From a virus: a stretch of 34,326 bases of DNA. Positions 8,413 through 18,302 of this stretch are shown here, in pieces. The stretch is taken from IMG/VR virus record IMGVR_UViG_3300010883_000184, positions 1 through 34,326 of that record; one strand, given 5' to 3'. The first letter of the stretch is position 1. Every line of letters starts with the position of its first letter. A program made the translations under genes and the position numbers. The notes beneath the pieces are model-generated. The model was not told the DNA's origin, did not search any database, and was given only the letters and a program-made list of their open reading frames with translations.

Positions 8413-11400
8413 TATGATCCCACCTTGAATTCAATCTCAATTTTTGCCTTTTCGATCAGTGAAAAGAAGTCGTACGGCCAATTTGAGCCATATAATTCTT
8501 GTGTCCCAAGGCTGTTCAACAACACGAATTGTGCATCGCCGGTTTGGTGCGCTTCGATACCTTGTTCTTCCAAACACATGTCAACTTGACGACTTTTGTA
8601 TGTATCGTAGTTCATAGCCGACCTTTGCTTCACTTTAAACACCATCCAACGTAATTTTGCATAAAAATCAGATGGAGTGGTCGGTGGGGATCCCTTGAAG
8701 GTTATTTTTCCGGGGTTGGCAGCTTTAAAACCCGGTGCTAGCGGCGATGCGTTCAAGAACTGGCCAGGCGCGTTCAGCGAGAACGCATCAGGCTGTATCG
8801 CATCCTTTCCTACAAGATCTTCAATCACTCCACCCTCAAAAATAACTCCATCGCCGGTCGGGCGCAGCGTAACGCCGGTGCGCACCTTCGACGCTCTGTT
8901 GACAGGATCAGGTGCGAGATTTTGCCAAATATTCGAAAGATCTGTCTTATCTAGATCTTGATAAAAAGGAGCAACCACCATTTGAAAGGGCGTAACAGCA
9001 GAGTTGTTCATAAAATCAAACTCTGGAGGTAAGACATACCCCAGGCCAGCGGACCCCCCTTCACCAAGAAGCGTACGCATCATTTGTCCTACGTCCATTT
9101 CTTGTAAAGCGTTTTGTGTCCCGGCAAAGTCTTTGTAAACAGATCTCAATTCTGTGTTTCGGCCGGAACCCTCTGGTGTCAGGCGGTCGACCATCATAGC
9201 GCCAAGAGCTTTTTCAAAAAACGTCTCGTCAATTTTTAAGAAATGATATCCCGGTATTATTTCTACCGTCGATAACAGATCTCTATCAACAGTGCCGACA
9301 AATGCGCCGGCAGTCGGATTGGGGGTGCCGTCTTCGTTCATGTTAGGTGAACCCACCGACTGTTTGCTCTGTACAGCGAAACTGGAGTCAAAATAAGGAA
9401 TTGCTACGATCGCCTCATGTACTCTTTTTGAATCAGCGATCTGTCCGATCGGGCGAGGGCCGGTTCCAGAGGTTTTATCAAAGCCAAGCAAGCTAACCAA
9501 AGATCCTGTGTTCGCGGCTCCAAATACCTCTTCTCTGTTGGTGTAGTATCCGGATTGATTGCCAGAACCAGAAAACGGAGTTGCAAAAGTGACAGAAGAG
9601 CCGATGTCTCCTCCAAAAGACTCAGGAAACGTTTCTGATATTTGTAAATAAATGCCTTTTTTGCCAGGTGTGCACGCGTCGGGGCCTTGGCTTGGATCAA
9701 CAATATGAACGACTGGTTTACCTTCCATTCCTGCGATTTCATGTTGTTCAAAAAAGTTTTCAATTTCGGCAATTTTTTGCTTTTGGTCCTCTAGGTGTGC
9801 TTTGAGTGCTGACAAATCATTATTGTCATAAGGATCCACACCATATCCAAGCCACATTGATCTACCTGTGCAATAATTGTAGAAGGCTGTTGTGTTTTTG
9901 ATACTGTCTGCTCTGTTAGAAAGTATTTTTTTGTCATTTGAGTTATACGAAGTTGGCTTTCTTACAATTGTGGCCGGTAAGCCAAAATCCAAGACAGGAC
10001 AAACCCACTTGGGCGCCATTATCCATGCCCGTGAAGGTACCTGATTTCCTGCTAAACCGCCAAGGGGCGCAATATCAAGTAGACTAAAACCGTCTTTCCA
10101 AACGTCAACAGACGCTTCAAGCTTCATTCTAGCCGCGGAGCCTGTAGAAACAGAGTTTTTCGATGGCACTTTGGGGCTCAAAGACGAAGTTGGAAATATC
10201 GCCGGCGAAGTGTTATGAGCTACTTCAGAAATAGGATCTATCTCGTCGATGGTCATTCCAGTGACATATTCTTCAAAATACAAAGATGTCTTTTTCGAAG
10301 CTGAATATATGTCGTCAATAGTCGCCTGGCTTCCAGTAGCTTCGTACTTAATTAGTAAAGACGAGGGCCCATAAAAGTATGGTGGGGTAACGTGATGGTA
10401 AGCAGGATCTGTTAAGTTTGAAGACATTGCTTCAGCTTCTGTTTCGTATCCACCGGTGGTCGGTCCGTTTAACGTGCTGTCTCGATGTATGACTTCCATT
10501 GGGGAGCCGAAGAACGCGCCGCGCATAGAAGCAGAGGCCCAGTTCCCCGCGTGCGGAAGATTAGCAAATCGGGGGCCCTCACACATTACATGGCTCTCAC
10601 CCATGTAAAGGTTAACACTCATATAATATGTTGTTCCGCTAACAACATTGAAATTAGTTTGTTTAACCGTAGATGCGACTATCGGCATCTTAAAGTCGTA
10701 ATACCTGCTGGTCGAAGACTGTGCTTTTATAAAGAAATTCACTGTTTCTGCTAAGAAATTATTGATAGAACTTTCATATATTCTTTGTTCTCTGTTGCTG
10801 CCGGCAGTGATCGGATTCATATGAACGTGTGGCTTAAAATTATGCGCTGCTATCTTGACTGCAACATTACTTCTCGGATCTTTTGTCGCATTAGGGTTAG
10901 TAGAATCAGTACCTCCAGGATCATACTCATTTTTTTCAAGACCGGTAGATTTGAAATATAGTTTTATGTCTTTTGCGTTTCCAGCCGCGTTATCGTAGAC
11001 AGAAGCTGATAGCGCAGAGCCGGCGGTTGTGGGGATCCCATAAGAAGCAGTTGGACTTGGCAAGGTAGTCTGGCCGTAGATTTGAAATACTGTGTTATGA
11101 GGCGCCACTAGCGGATCGACTGTGTGGATGCTAACACCTGATTCTCCGTTTTGGTAAGTGATGACAGAGGCAGTGAACAGTTGCACATTTCTATCAGTGA
11201 ACACCGGTTTCAAACCGGTGGCGTCTAGAACACCAGTGTCGACATGGAATGGGAAGTGTGAACCAGTGCTGTTAATAGCAGCTGCTAAGTTTGTTGCGTA
11301 TTCCGCAGAGCTAGTACCTATTTTAAAATGATGCTGTAGGTGGTGCAACACCAACTCACCATTATAATTTGAATAGGCAGTAAGTGTTTCTTGGCCAGTC

Positions 11401-14400
11401 TTGACATTTTCATTATTTTTCGTTGGTATGTACTCTACATAACGTCTGGTTTGGCCGACGGACTCGTCTAAAAAGTATTGGCCGCCGCGAAAATACATTT
11501 TATATTCGCCATGGTCTAAGTGGCCGACTGCGGTGTCTGGTAAGCTCCAATGCAGCCTAAACGGCAGACCAGTTGCAGTGTCACCTGCAATAGGAATCAT
11601 TGTTGCTTCTCCGGAATGTGTAATCGCTATTTGTACAGAAGAGGTTGGGTATGTCCATCGGTTGGGCGCAGTTGTGAGATTGCCTGCAACAAACTCTCCT
11701 CGATTTTGATCAAAAAAGTCATCAACCATATATGTTTTAAATTTAGACATGAAATTTAAACTATCTGGCTTATAAATTGCCTCAAAAGGCAACTGCGTCG
11801 TGGGGCGCCTCATAAGATATGTGGGCGTTGATTTTGAGATTCCCATGCTCCAGCCCAAGCCATAGCCTAGGAGATACTTGGCATCCCTCTTCATCTCTTT
11901 GTCGCTAAATTGAGAAGACATTATATTCACCGGCTTAGACAAGCTAGAGAATGGAGAGGGGCCCCAATCGCCATGAGGGTGTGGATCTCCATAATATAAG
12001 GGGTGTTGATCTGAGCCGTTGTCGACAAAGATAGGATGACTGACGCCCATGCCTGATTTAATTGAATTATAAAGAATCCCGGGGGCCATAAGCGGTTCTA
12101 AAAAGCTTTGAGTAGCTGCTGCATTTTTATGACTGTCAGTAACTCCCGTGTGAGCATTTTTGTAGTCGTTTTCCGAATATCCTATTGAAGCAGAAAAAGC
12201 ATCAATTAACTGAGAACCTAATGTCACTGTCCTGTTGACAGGATAGAAATCTTTTTCAGGAAGCATCTTCCTAATCGCTTTAAAAGTCAAATGTATTTCC
12301 GAAGGTACAACGTTCTCATCGTCTGTAAACCCGGCTCCATTTTGTCGACACAACTTAGCAAAGTTTGCTGATGTATCGGTTTGCATGTATTTTGGCATGA
12401 ACTTTGCGCTTTGCATGTCGGAGCGCCAGTGTTCTAGAGCATGCTCAGACAAAGCTTTGATATTCCCTGGAGTTATTGAATAGTCGGCGTATTCTAAATC
12501 ATAAAATTCTTTAGACGAAGCATACTCGCTCGTCATTGCACTGTGAGAAAGAGAGTTAGGAGAGTTACCGTCGGTGTCGACAATAATCGAGTTCATATCG
12601 ATAGGAGTACTAGACGTTTCTATAGAGGAGACAAAATTAGAAGATCCTATTATCTTTGCAAAGTTTGCCACATAGTCTACTTGCCTCATCAGATTTCTTA
12701 CAATCTTTCGATTTTCATCAAGCGTATAAAGCGGCTTAGGAGAATGATTTGTTTGCGACAGAATATCTTGGTAAGTTTTCAAGTGGTCAGAAATACAATA
12801 TTCTGGTAAGACAGAGTAATCTCTTGCCATCGTATGCACGTCGTTAGAAAAGTCTAAGTAAGAGTTGTGCATTGGCGAGCGCCCAGTTAGTTTGTCTAGA
12901 CGCCAGATCGGTTGATAATATGGGTAAGCATGTCTTAAAAACTGCATGCTAGCTGTTGCCGTGGAATAGCCAGCAATACTATCTTGCGATTCAGAAAACA
13001 TTGTCCACATGTGCATCTTAGCTACTTGAATCACTGGGTTGTCCGGATCAAAATCAATATAACCGTCAGTGTTATACATCGACAATGTAGAGTTAGCCGG
13101 TGAAGACACGTCGGTCGGCGGCATATCGTCTTCTAGATAGTCCGCGACGCCGTCGAAGTCGTAATCGATTGCTTTCGTGTAAAAGTTATAAGGATCTTTT
13201 GATTTCTCAGGCATGTTATGCGGAGCAGGGTATCTATAACCTTGATTTCTGTCATAAAGAGTGATTGTAGGTTTGGTACTGAATATTAGTTCTCCGGCGG
13301 CTCCAGTAACTTGAAACTTTGAATTTGAATGATTTCTTATTAAAATTTCTTCGGAAGTCGCGGGCTTGTCTGATATATTGGCTTCGTAATACTTTTCCGC
13401 TAGTTTTCTCATAGCGTTCTGCTTAGCGAACCATCCTTCTTTAGAAGATTTTGCAGAAAAATCATGACCTACTTGGTTTGTGCCTTGGTAAGGCATAAAA
13501 ATATGGGCGCCGGCGTGGACCTCTTCGTCTGCTGCTCCGGTGGGCTTGTACACGGCATCTGTTAATTTATGCACAGAGTTAGTGTTGATCGCGATTCTGT
13601 TAGGCGCGATCCCGACGCGTTGGATTGCCCCAATGAAAGGCCCATCTTCAGCCGGATTTAGTTTCCCTCCGGCGAGGGGGTCGGCGCGGGTATGAGTCGA
13701 GTACAAATGTTCAGGAAAATCTAAAGGCCACATGCTTACAAGACTGAAATCATAAGGTTGGTGAAAAGACATTTCTGTAAGCGAAGCTGCAGCAGCGGCG
13801 CCGAGGGCTTGCGTTGTTTTTCGAATAAAGATCATCGAATCGTTAAAATCTTCTGGAAATATAGCTCCGCCGGGATTAACAGTTTGTAAATTAGTGTCTG
13901 TTGTTGTCGCGATAATAACAGAAGAAGTCACCGGAAAAAGGGTTTCCTTGTTATGAACCGGGGGTGAGTGTATAATCGCGGCTCCGATCTGGGCCGGTAC
14001 GGGGTGCCATTCGTTAACTGCAGGGCTATTAAATTTAACGACTCCTGCTGCAAAGTGCCGCTTTGAAAGAGGGCCCGGATCGGGGGCGAGACCTATTGCG
14101 TTGACGGGAAGCGCTCCCGGCGTACTTTGATGCTCCCAAAAGTGGTAGTTGCTCACCTCGTTGGGCATCATAAGCTTGCCGTCAAGGGTAACAGGGGAAG
14201 GCAGATACGGTATGTCTAGAGAACTTGTGGGGATGTTAACCAAACTGAATATTTTTACAACTTGGCCGATCACCTCGCCGGCGATCTTTACATCGTATAT
14301 ATTCCTTACACGGTCTCGTTTTTCTGTCTTCCAGAAACTTCTTATTTCCGACAGGCGGTGAGAGGGGGACAAATAATTGGTTGCCGATCGGCGTAGGAGA

Positions 14401-17400
14401 GACGCAGTTACAGGTATTATAGTACCGTTGTTGCTACTGGCATTATAAAATAGTAATTCTTGCTCTTCGTACTCTGGCTTAAGTTGGTTAACTGATCTTC
14501 TACAATTTAGTTCACCTGGGTAAATCCTCTCTCTAAAGTAAAAATTTCTGCCGGCGGCGGTGTGGCGCGCTGTTTTAAAAAAGTCATACAAGAAAGAGTT
14601 GTTTAAGGATCCAGTAATATAGTTTCTTGCCTCGCCGTCTTTCAACTTATAAATAGAATTTAAGCTCTTGTTCGTAAAAAAGTGTAAACCGTTAAAAAGA
14701 GTTTGTCTTGCCATGGCAGGTGCTTGCCCGACTAACGTCTGCGAGGTGAATTCATAAAGAAGCGGCTTGTGCCGACTCTCAACAGCAGGTTCATAATATA
14801 TTTGTGTGGAACGTAGTCTCTTGAGTTTTGTTCTTTTAAAAATAGAGGGTAGCTGTAACATTCCATCATCGTCGCCTATCAGGGCTAGCCCAGTAAATAT
14901 TGTTTTTGACGCGCCGTCTGTAATTTCATCACACCATTCAGGAGGATTGTCGCCGTAACAAAGTTGAATAAGAGCATTCTCATCGCCATCTCCTTGCATG
15001 AAACTATAGTTTGTGTCATAATCATCTTGTGAAAGCGGGGGTACAGGTTGCTCAGGAACAACAGAGATTAAACTGTTTTTCTCTAATTCTTGCAAAATTT
15101 TCTTTTTATCGCTTGATTGATTCCACATTTTCCAAGTGGGCGCGCCGTAGATGCCGTTACGATTGTTAAGGATCTCGTTCAGGAAACCACCAGAGTTGTA
15201 CGTCGTACGGGCAGGAAAAAAGCTTTGATACGAAGGGTTAAGATAAGCCAGCTGCCCTGCCACGGTTGAGATTTCCGAGCCTCCGCCAAGTGTCAGATCA
15301 AAGTTGTTTAGTTTTGAAGTTTTTGTTTGTGTAAACGAAGTCATTCTGGGGTTGACGAAAGATGTCAGGCGCGGGTCGCCGCCAGAAGATCTGGTAAGAT
15401 AAATTGTGCCTGTGTTGCTAGACGTCACAGAATACATGGAGGCATTGACGTTGCGTTGGGTGGTTATTCTTACCTGAGAAGAAGTAGGCGCAGAAAAACC
15501 TGCGACAGCTAGGTAGCTGCTTGTAGCTGTTGAAGTTATTGTATTATATCCGACTGAGCCTGCTCTTCTCTGCGTCAAATATAAGGTTGAGCTGCTAAGT
15601 CGAGAATAAATATATCTTCTATGACCGTCCTGGTGGTTGAGAGCTGCTAAAAACTCGTCTGCATATCCTACAGATGCACTAGAAGTAACGTTACCTAAGT
15701 ACACAATCACGCTACCAGAAACAACCTCTCCTGTTTCTCCACAGTTGCTAGAAAACTCATACGCTTTTGATATTCCATTTGAGCTAGTAATGCTTACTTT
15801 TCCGGCTGAATAGTTGCTTGCCGTATTGTTTAGAAAAGCAATCGTGCCTGTTGCTCTAGAACCAGTCATAACAACTTCTGCTAGCACACTGGCTGAAAAA
15901 GAAGCGGACGCGTCTGTATTAACAAGAGCCGCTAGGTTTGTTGCATAATCAGCCCGTGAGGTGCCAACATAAAATTTACTCAAACCACCAGAAAAAACAC
16001 CGTTGTTTGTAGTAAAGTCAGATTGCAGTGTGCCGTCAATTGTCGCATTTCCTCTAGCTCCTGCAGAACTCATTGTAACAACAACAGTTTTGTCTGACAC
16101 AGAAGAAGAAACTGCTAGCAAGGTTCCACTTGCCGTGGATCTGGAGCTTGAGTTAACACCGTAAGATACCGCTTGCGCTATAGACTCGTTTAAAGCAGAT
16201 GCTAGAACAGATCCTGGCGTTTCTGAAGAGAATACATTTGTAACGCCGACTGAAGTTGCTGTGCTTATGTTGTCAGTAGTTCCGCCTGTAAAATTTGTAG
16301 CAGATATTGCAGTGTTCGCACTGTTGGCCGTGCTTTGTAGTTTTATTGAACTGGCAGCAATTGTATTACTGGTGTCATTAGAATCTACGCCCAAGTTAAA
16401 AGCAATTGTTGCTGAATTGCCGGAAGTTCCTGGCCTTGTGCTAAGTACTGTTATTCCGGTCTCGTCACAGTTCGTAGCTACTGGCAAGTGGCGCGCGTAG
16501 ACGTCCTTGTTCAGCCTAAGCGAGCGATTAATCCTGTCAAGAACCCCGTTAATACTGTTGGCACCACCAGATAAATATTTATCCGATATTGTGCCGCTTG
16601 CTGCGTTTTGTAAGCCTTGGATGGCAACCTGTGCTGCTGGTACGGAGCTTACAGAAGGACTCCAAGAGACAGAAATAGTGTTTCCAGAGATACCAATAAT
16701 ATCTGACGTCAACAAAACTCTGTTTCCAGAAGCAACTGCCGTAAGATGCGAAGACAACGTTGAGCTATTATTAACCGCACTGGCTAGTTCTGTTGCCGCG
16801 GCGTCAAGGTTGGATGCAGCGGACATGGTAATAGCAACGTTAGAAAAAAGACTTGGGCTTGAAGAATTGCTAAAAGTAAAAACGCTAGCACTTACATAAG
16901 TTTTTGAGTCGAAACGTATTTCACCAGATGCTTTCTTAAAAGAACTCTGCAATTCTACTGTATCAGAAGCTCCGCCAGGCATGGAGATAGTTAAAGAATC
17001 TCCAGATTTGCCACCAGAAAAACTTGTTACTTCCAGATGAGAAATTGCAGAATCAGTTGAAATTGTAGTATTTCCGTTTAGCCCAGAGGTTTCGAACTGA
17101 TCTAGATATACAATAGGTTTTAAGCCTGTGGCCGTATAATTTGCCACGTAGGAATTTAAGCTAATGCCAGAAATTGCAATTGCTTGTTGAAGGCGTGTTG
17201 CGATGTCATACGAGCTAGTTAAACCGTTTATTTGTACGTATATTTCTTGTTGGTTATATTGGCCTGTTTTAGTGTCACCGTTGTCTAACGGCACGGTAAG
17301 GTTAATTGAGTCTCCGCTATCATCAAGAGAAGTTACTGTTTTCGTTGCTGTAGTGGTCCAAACAAACTTTTTTGTTTGTGTTGGGCCGGCCAAAGTAATA

Positions 17401-18230
17401 TACTCACCGTTGAGGTCACTCGCAGTGGCTGTTTTTATTTTTATTTGTCCCTTTGCGATGGCTGCAGAAGTATAATTGCTGGGCTGGTCAAAGGAAACGC
17501 TGGCGCTTGCATTAATGCCCGTACTTAGGCTAGCAGAATATGCGCCGCCGGCGGTGAAAGCTAAGCTTCTTCCGGAGAGGTCGGCGTAACCATTCCCACC
17601 AGAGAACCCTAAAGTGTAATTAGCAATTCCGGTGAACCCACTGTTGGGAATACTGGTATTTCCTAGTTGGCCCGGGACGTCCTGCTTACAAGTGACCACA
17701 GATCCACTAGATGTGGCTGTTATTTTCAAAGTACTGACTGAATTGATACATGATGCTAATTTTGTTGCCATAGCGGTATCTGTTGAAATGCCGCTAAGAC
17801 CAAAAGTTGTCGTCGCGCTTGTGCTAGAAGTACTATAAGTAAAAGTCGCTTCTGTGCCCAGGGTATCTTTAAAGAAGATCTTGGCGCCTTGAGTCTGGCT
17901 TATAACAGATGCTGCGCCCGATAATTCAATCGCTGCAGAGGCTGTAGACTCGACTGTTCTAAAGCGAGCAGTGGCTGCTTCACTAGGAGTTGAAGAAGTT
18001 GATGCAACAAAGTTGTAATTTGCTGCGGCGCCTGATAATATCAGATAACTATCAGAAGAATAATCGCCGATAAGCGCGGTGATAGAAGGTGTGTCGGAAG
18101 ATCCGACGACTGGATCACGCACAAAAGTATTTGAACCTATACTATTAGACGAGATTACATATGTTTTTGTTGCCGTCGTAGAAGTTGTGCCGTGACGTGC
18201 GCTAGCTGTGTCATAAATTGTTCTAGCCAT
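8412..18230 (-). CDS. Giant virion protein with N-terminal module array and Ca-type loop (3272 aa)
   Basis: This is the largest gene of the window. Residues ~1-1000 are Ser/Thr/Ala-rich and poor in charge and Trp. They contain about six copies of a degenerate module: beta strands, a helix of the type ATxLAxxIN, then a strand ending in a G-x-x-GNTxI turn (near residues 188, 387, 517, 606, 730 and 898). From ~1010 onward the composition changes to a mixed, aromatic-rich globular protein. One further module copy (YATNLAAAIN) lies at ~2310-2367. Residues 1689-1700 read DYDFDGVADYLE, a textbook EF-hand/thrombospondin-3 type calcium loop. A short coiled coil lies near 2810-2835. The ATG follows an AGGAA ribosome site and a TATAAATG box in the 72-base gap upstream. 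A distal baseplate, fibre or receptor-contact role is inferred from size, repeats and position downstream of the wedge genes. Confidence 0.75.
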   Translation of the reverse strand: MARTIYDTASARHGTTSTTATKTYVISSNSIGSNTFVRDPVVGSSDTPSITALIGDYSSDSYLILSGAAANYNFVASTSSTPSEAATARFRTVESTASAAIELSGAASVISQTQGAKIFFKDTLGTEATFTYSTSSTSATTTFGLSGISTDTAMATKLASCINSVSTLKITATSSGSVVTCKQDVPGQLGNTSIPNSGFTGIANYTLGFSGGNGYADLSGRSLAFTAGGAYSASLSTGINASASVSFDQPSNYTSAAIAKGQIKIKTATASDLNGEYITLAGPTQTKKFVWTTTATKTVTSLDDSGDSINLTVPLDNGDTKTGQYNQQEIYVQINGLTSSYDIATRLQQAIAISGISLNSYVANYTATGLKPIVYLDQFETSGLNGNTTISTDSAISHLEVTSFSGGKSGDSLTISMPGGASDTVELQSSFKKASGEIRFDSKTYVSASVFTFSNSSSPSLFSNVAITMSAASNLDAAATELASAVNNSSTLSSHLTAVASGNRVLLTSDIIGISGNTISVSWSPSVSSVPAAQVAIQGLQNAASGTISDKYLSGGANSINGVLDRINRSLRLNKDVYARHLPVATNCDETGITVLSTRPGTSGNSATIAFNLGVDSNDTSNTIAASSIKLQSTANSANTAISATNFTGGTTDNISTATSVGVTNVFSSETPGSVLASALNESIAQAVSYGVNSSSRSTASGTLLAVSSSVSDKTVVVTMSSAGARGNATIDGTLQSDFTTNNGVFSGGLSKFYVGTSRADYATNLAALVNTDASASFSASVLAEVVMTGSRATGTIAFLNNTASNYSAGKVSITSSNGISKAYEFSSNCGETGEVVSGSVIVYLGNVTSSASVGYADEFLAALNHQDGHRRYIYSRLSSSTLYLTQRRAGSVGYNTITSTATSSYLAVAGFSAPTSSQVRITTQRNVNASMYSVTSSNTGTIYLTRSSGGDPRLTSFVNPRMTSFTQTKTSKLNNFDLTLGGGSEISTVAGQLAYLNPSYQSFFPARTTYNSGGFLNEILNNRNGIYGAPTWKMWNQSSDKKKILQELEKNSLISVVPEQPVPPLSQDDYDTNYSFMQGDGDENALIQLCYGDNPPEWCDEITDGASKTIFTGLALIGDDDGMLQLPSIFKRTKLKRLRSTQIYYEPAVESRHKPLLYEFTSQTLVGQAPAMARQTLFNGLHFFTNKSLNSIYKLKDGEARNYITGSLNNSFLYDFFKTARHTAAGRNFYFRERIYPGELNCRRSVNQLKPEYEEQELLFYNASSNNGTIIPVTASLLRRSATNYLSPSHRLSEIRSFWKTEKRDRVRNIYDVKIAGEVIGQVVKIFSLVNIPTSSLDIPYLPSPVTLDGKLMMPNEVSNYHFWEHQSTPGALPVNAIGLAPDPGPLSKRHFAAGVVKFNSPAVNEWHPVPAQIGAAIIHSPPVHNKETLFPVTSSVIIATTTDTNLQTVNPGGAIFPEDFNDSMIFIRKTTQALGAAAAASLTEMSFHQPYDFSLVSMWPLDFPEHLYSTHTRADPLAGGKLNPAEDGPFIGAIQRVGIAPNRIAINTNSVHKLTDAVYKPTGAADEEVHAGAHIFMPYQGTNQVGHDFSAKSSKEGWFAKQNAMRKLAEKYYEANISDKPATSEEILIRNHSNSKFQVTGAAGELIFSTKPTITLYDRNQGYRYPAPHNMPEKSKDPYNFYTKAIDYDFDGVADYLEDDMPPTDVSSPANSTLSMYNTDGYIDFDPDNPVIQVAKMHMWTMFSESQDSIAGYSTATASMQFLRHAYPYYQPIWRLDKLTGRSPMHNSYLDFSNDVHTMARDYSVLPEYCISDHLKTYQDILSQTNHSPKPLYTLDENRKIVRNLMRQVDYVANFAKIIGSSNFVSSIETSSTPIDMNSIIVDTDGNSPNSLSHSAMTSEYASSKEFYDLEYADYSITPGNIKALSEHALEHWRSDMQSAKFMPKYMQTDTSANFAKLCRQNGAGFTDDENVVPSEIHLTFKAIRKMLPEKDFYPVNRTVTLGSQLIDAFSASIGYSENDYKNAHTGVTDSHKNAAATQSFLEPLMAPGILYNSIKSGMGVSHPIFVDNGSDQHPLYYGDPHPHGDWGPSPFSSLSKPVNIMSSQFSDKEMKRDAKYLLGYGLGWSMGISKSTPTYLMRRPTTQLPFEAIYKPDSLNFMSKFKTYMVDDFFDQNRGEFVAGNLTTAPNRWTYPTSSVQIAITHSGEATMIPIAGDTATGLPFRLHWSLPDTAVGHLDHGEYKMYFRGGQYFLDESVGQTRRYVEYIPTKNNENVKTGQETLTAYSNYNGELVLHHLQHHFKIGTSSAEYATNLAAAINSTGSHFPFHVDTGVLDATGLKPVFTDRNVQLFTASVITYQNGESGVSIHTVDPLVAPHNTVFQIYGQTTLPSPTASYGIPTTAGSALSASVYDNAAGNAKDIKLYFKSTGLEKNEYDPGGTDSTNPNATKDPRSNVAVKIAAHNFKPHVHMNPITAGSNREQRIYESSINNFLAETVNFFIKAQSSTSRYYDFKMPIVASTVKQTNFNVVSGTTYYMSVNLYMGESHVMCEGPRFANLPHAGNWASASMRGAFFGSPMEVIHRDSTLNGPTTGGYETEAEAMSSNLTDPAYHHVTPPYFYGPSSLLIKYEATGSQATIDDIYSASKKTSLYFEEYVTGMTIDEIDPISEVAHNTSPAIFPTSSLSPKVPSKNSVSTGSAARMKLEASVDVWKDGFSLLDIAPLGGLAGNQVPSRAWIMAPKWVCPVLDFGLPATIVRKPTSYNSNDKKILSNRADSIKNTTAFYNYCTGRSMWLGYGVDPYDNNDLSALKAHLEDQKQKIAEIENFFEQHEIAGMEGKPVVHIVDPSQGPDACTPGKKGIYLQISETFPESFGGDIGSSVTFATPFSGSGNQSGYYTNREEVFGAANTGSLVSLLGFDKTSGTGPRPIGQIADSKRVHEAIVAIPYFDSSFAVQSKQSVGSPNMNEDGTPNPTAGAFVGTVDRDLLSTVEIIPGYHFLKIDETFFEKALGAMMVDRLTPEGSGRNTELRSVYKDFAGTQNALQEMDVGQMMRTLLGEGGSAGLGYVLPPEFDFMNNSAVTPFQMVVAPFYQDLDKTDLSNIWQNLAPDPVNRASKVRTGVTLRPTGDGVIFEGGVIEDLVGKDAIQPDAFSLNAPGQFLNASPLAPGFKAANPGKITFKGSPPTTPSDFYAKLRWMVFKVKQRSAMNYDTYKSRQVDMCLEEQGIEAHQTGDAQFVLLNSLGTQELYGSNWPYDFFSLIEKAKIEIEFKVGS
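11125..11310 (-). repeat. Isolated repeat-module copy inside the 3272-aa protein
   Basis: Translated residues ~2310-2367 contain AEYATNLAAAINSTG followed by alternating strands and an ESGVSI turn. This matches the second half of the modules in the N-terminal array of the same protein and in two upstream proteins. It stands alone, more than 1300 residues from the array. Confidence 0.5.
13131..13166 (-). other. EF-hand/TSP3-type calcium-binding loop in the 3272-aa protein
   Basis: Residues 1689-1700 are DYDFDGVADYLE: acidic residues at loop positions 1, 3, 5, 9 and 12, Gly at 6 and a hydrophobic residue at 7. This is the full DxDxDG pattern. Calcium binding is inferred from the motif alone. 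No paired helix-loop-helix is obvious, so a thrombospondin-3-like loop is as likely as an EF-hand. Confidence 0.6.
15525..17960 (-). repeat. Array of ~6 degenerate protein modules (start of the 3272-aa protein)
   Basis: The encoded segment repeats a pattern of about 90-200 residues: a strand pair, an Ala/Leu helix (ATKLASCIN, ATRLQQAI, ATELASAVN, ATNLAALVN, DEFLAALN) and a strand ending in a Gly turn (GQLGNTSI, GLNGNTTI, GISGNTIS, GTSGNSATI, GARGNATI, SVGYNTIT). Several copies end in an F-S/T-GG segment. The similarity is at protein level; I see no long DNA identity between copies, so the duplications are old. Confidence 0.6.
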
Positions 18231-18302
18231 ATTGGGTTCCTATCATCAAATAAATAGATTATACATTTAATATCTTTTCAAGTTAAAGACATTTATACTT
18301 TT
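18231..18302 (-). other. Largest intergenic gap (72 bases)
   Basis: This is the only gap above 40 bases in the window. It is AT-rich and holds a TATAAATG box near its upstream end and the AGGAA ribosome site of the 3272-residue gene. I see no convincing stem-loop terminator in it. It divides the operon into a wedge half and a downstream half. Confidence 0.7.
18290..18297 (-). promoter_or_regulatory. Candidate T4-type late promoter box TATAAATG
   Basis: The minus strand reads AAAAGTATAAATGTC. TATAAATG differs at one position from the T4 late consensus TATAAATA. It lies 60 bases upstream of the ATG of the 3272-residue gene, in the only sizeable gap and in the correct orientation. T4-type late promoters need only this -10 box plus phage sigma/co-activator proteins. 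One 8-base near match in AT-rich DNA is weak evidence by itself. Confidence 0.4.
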
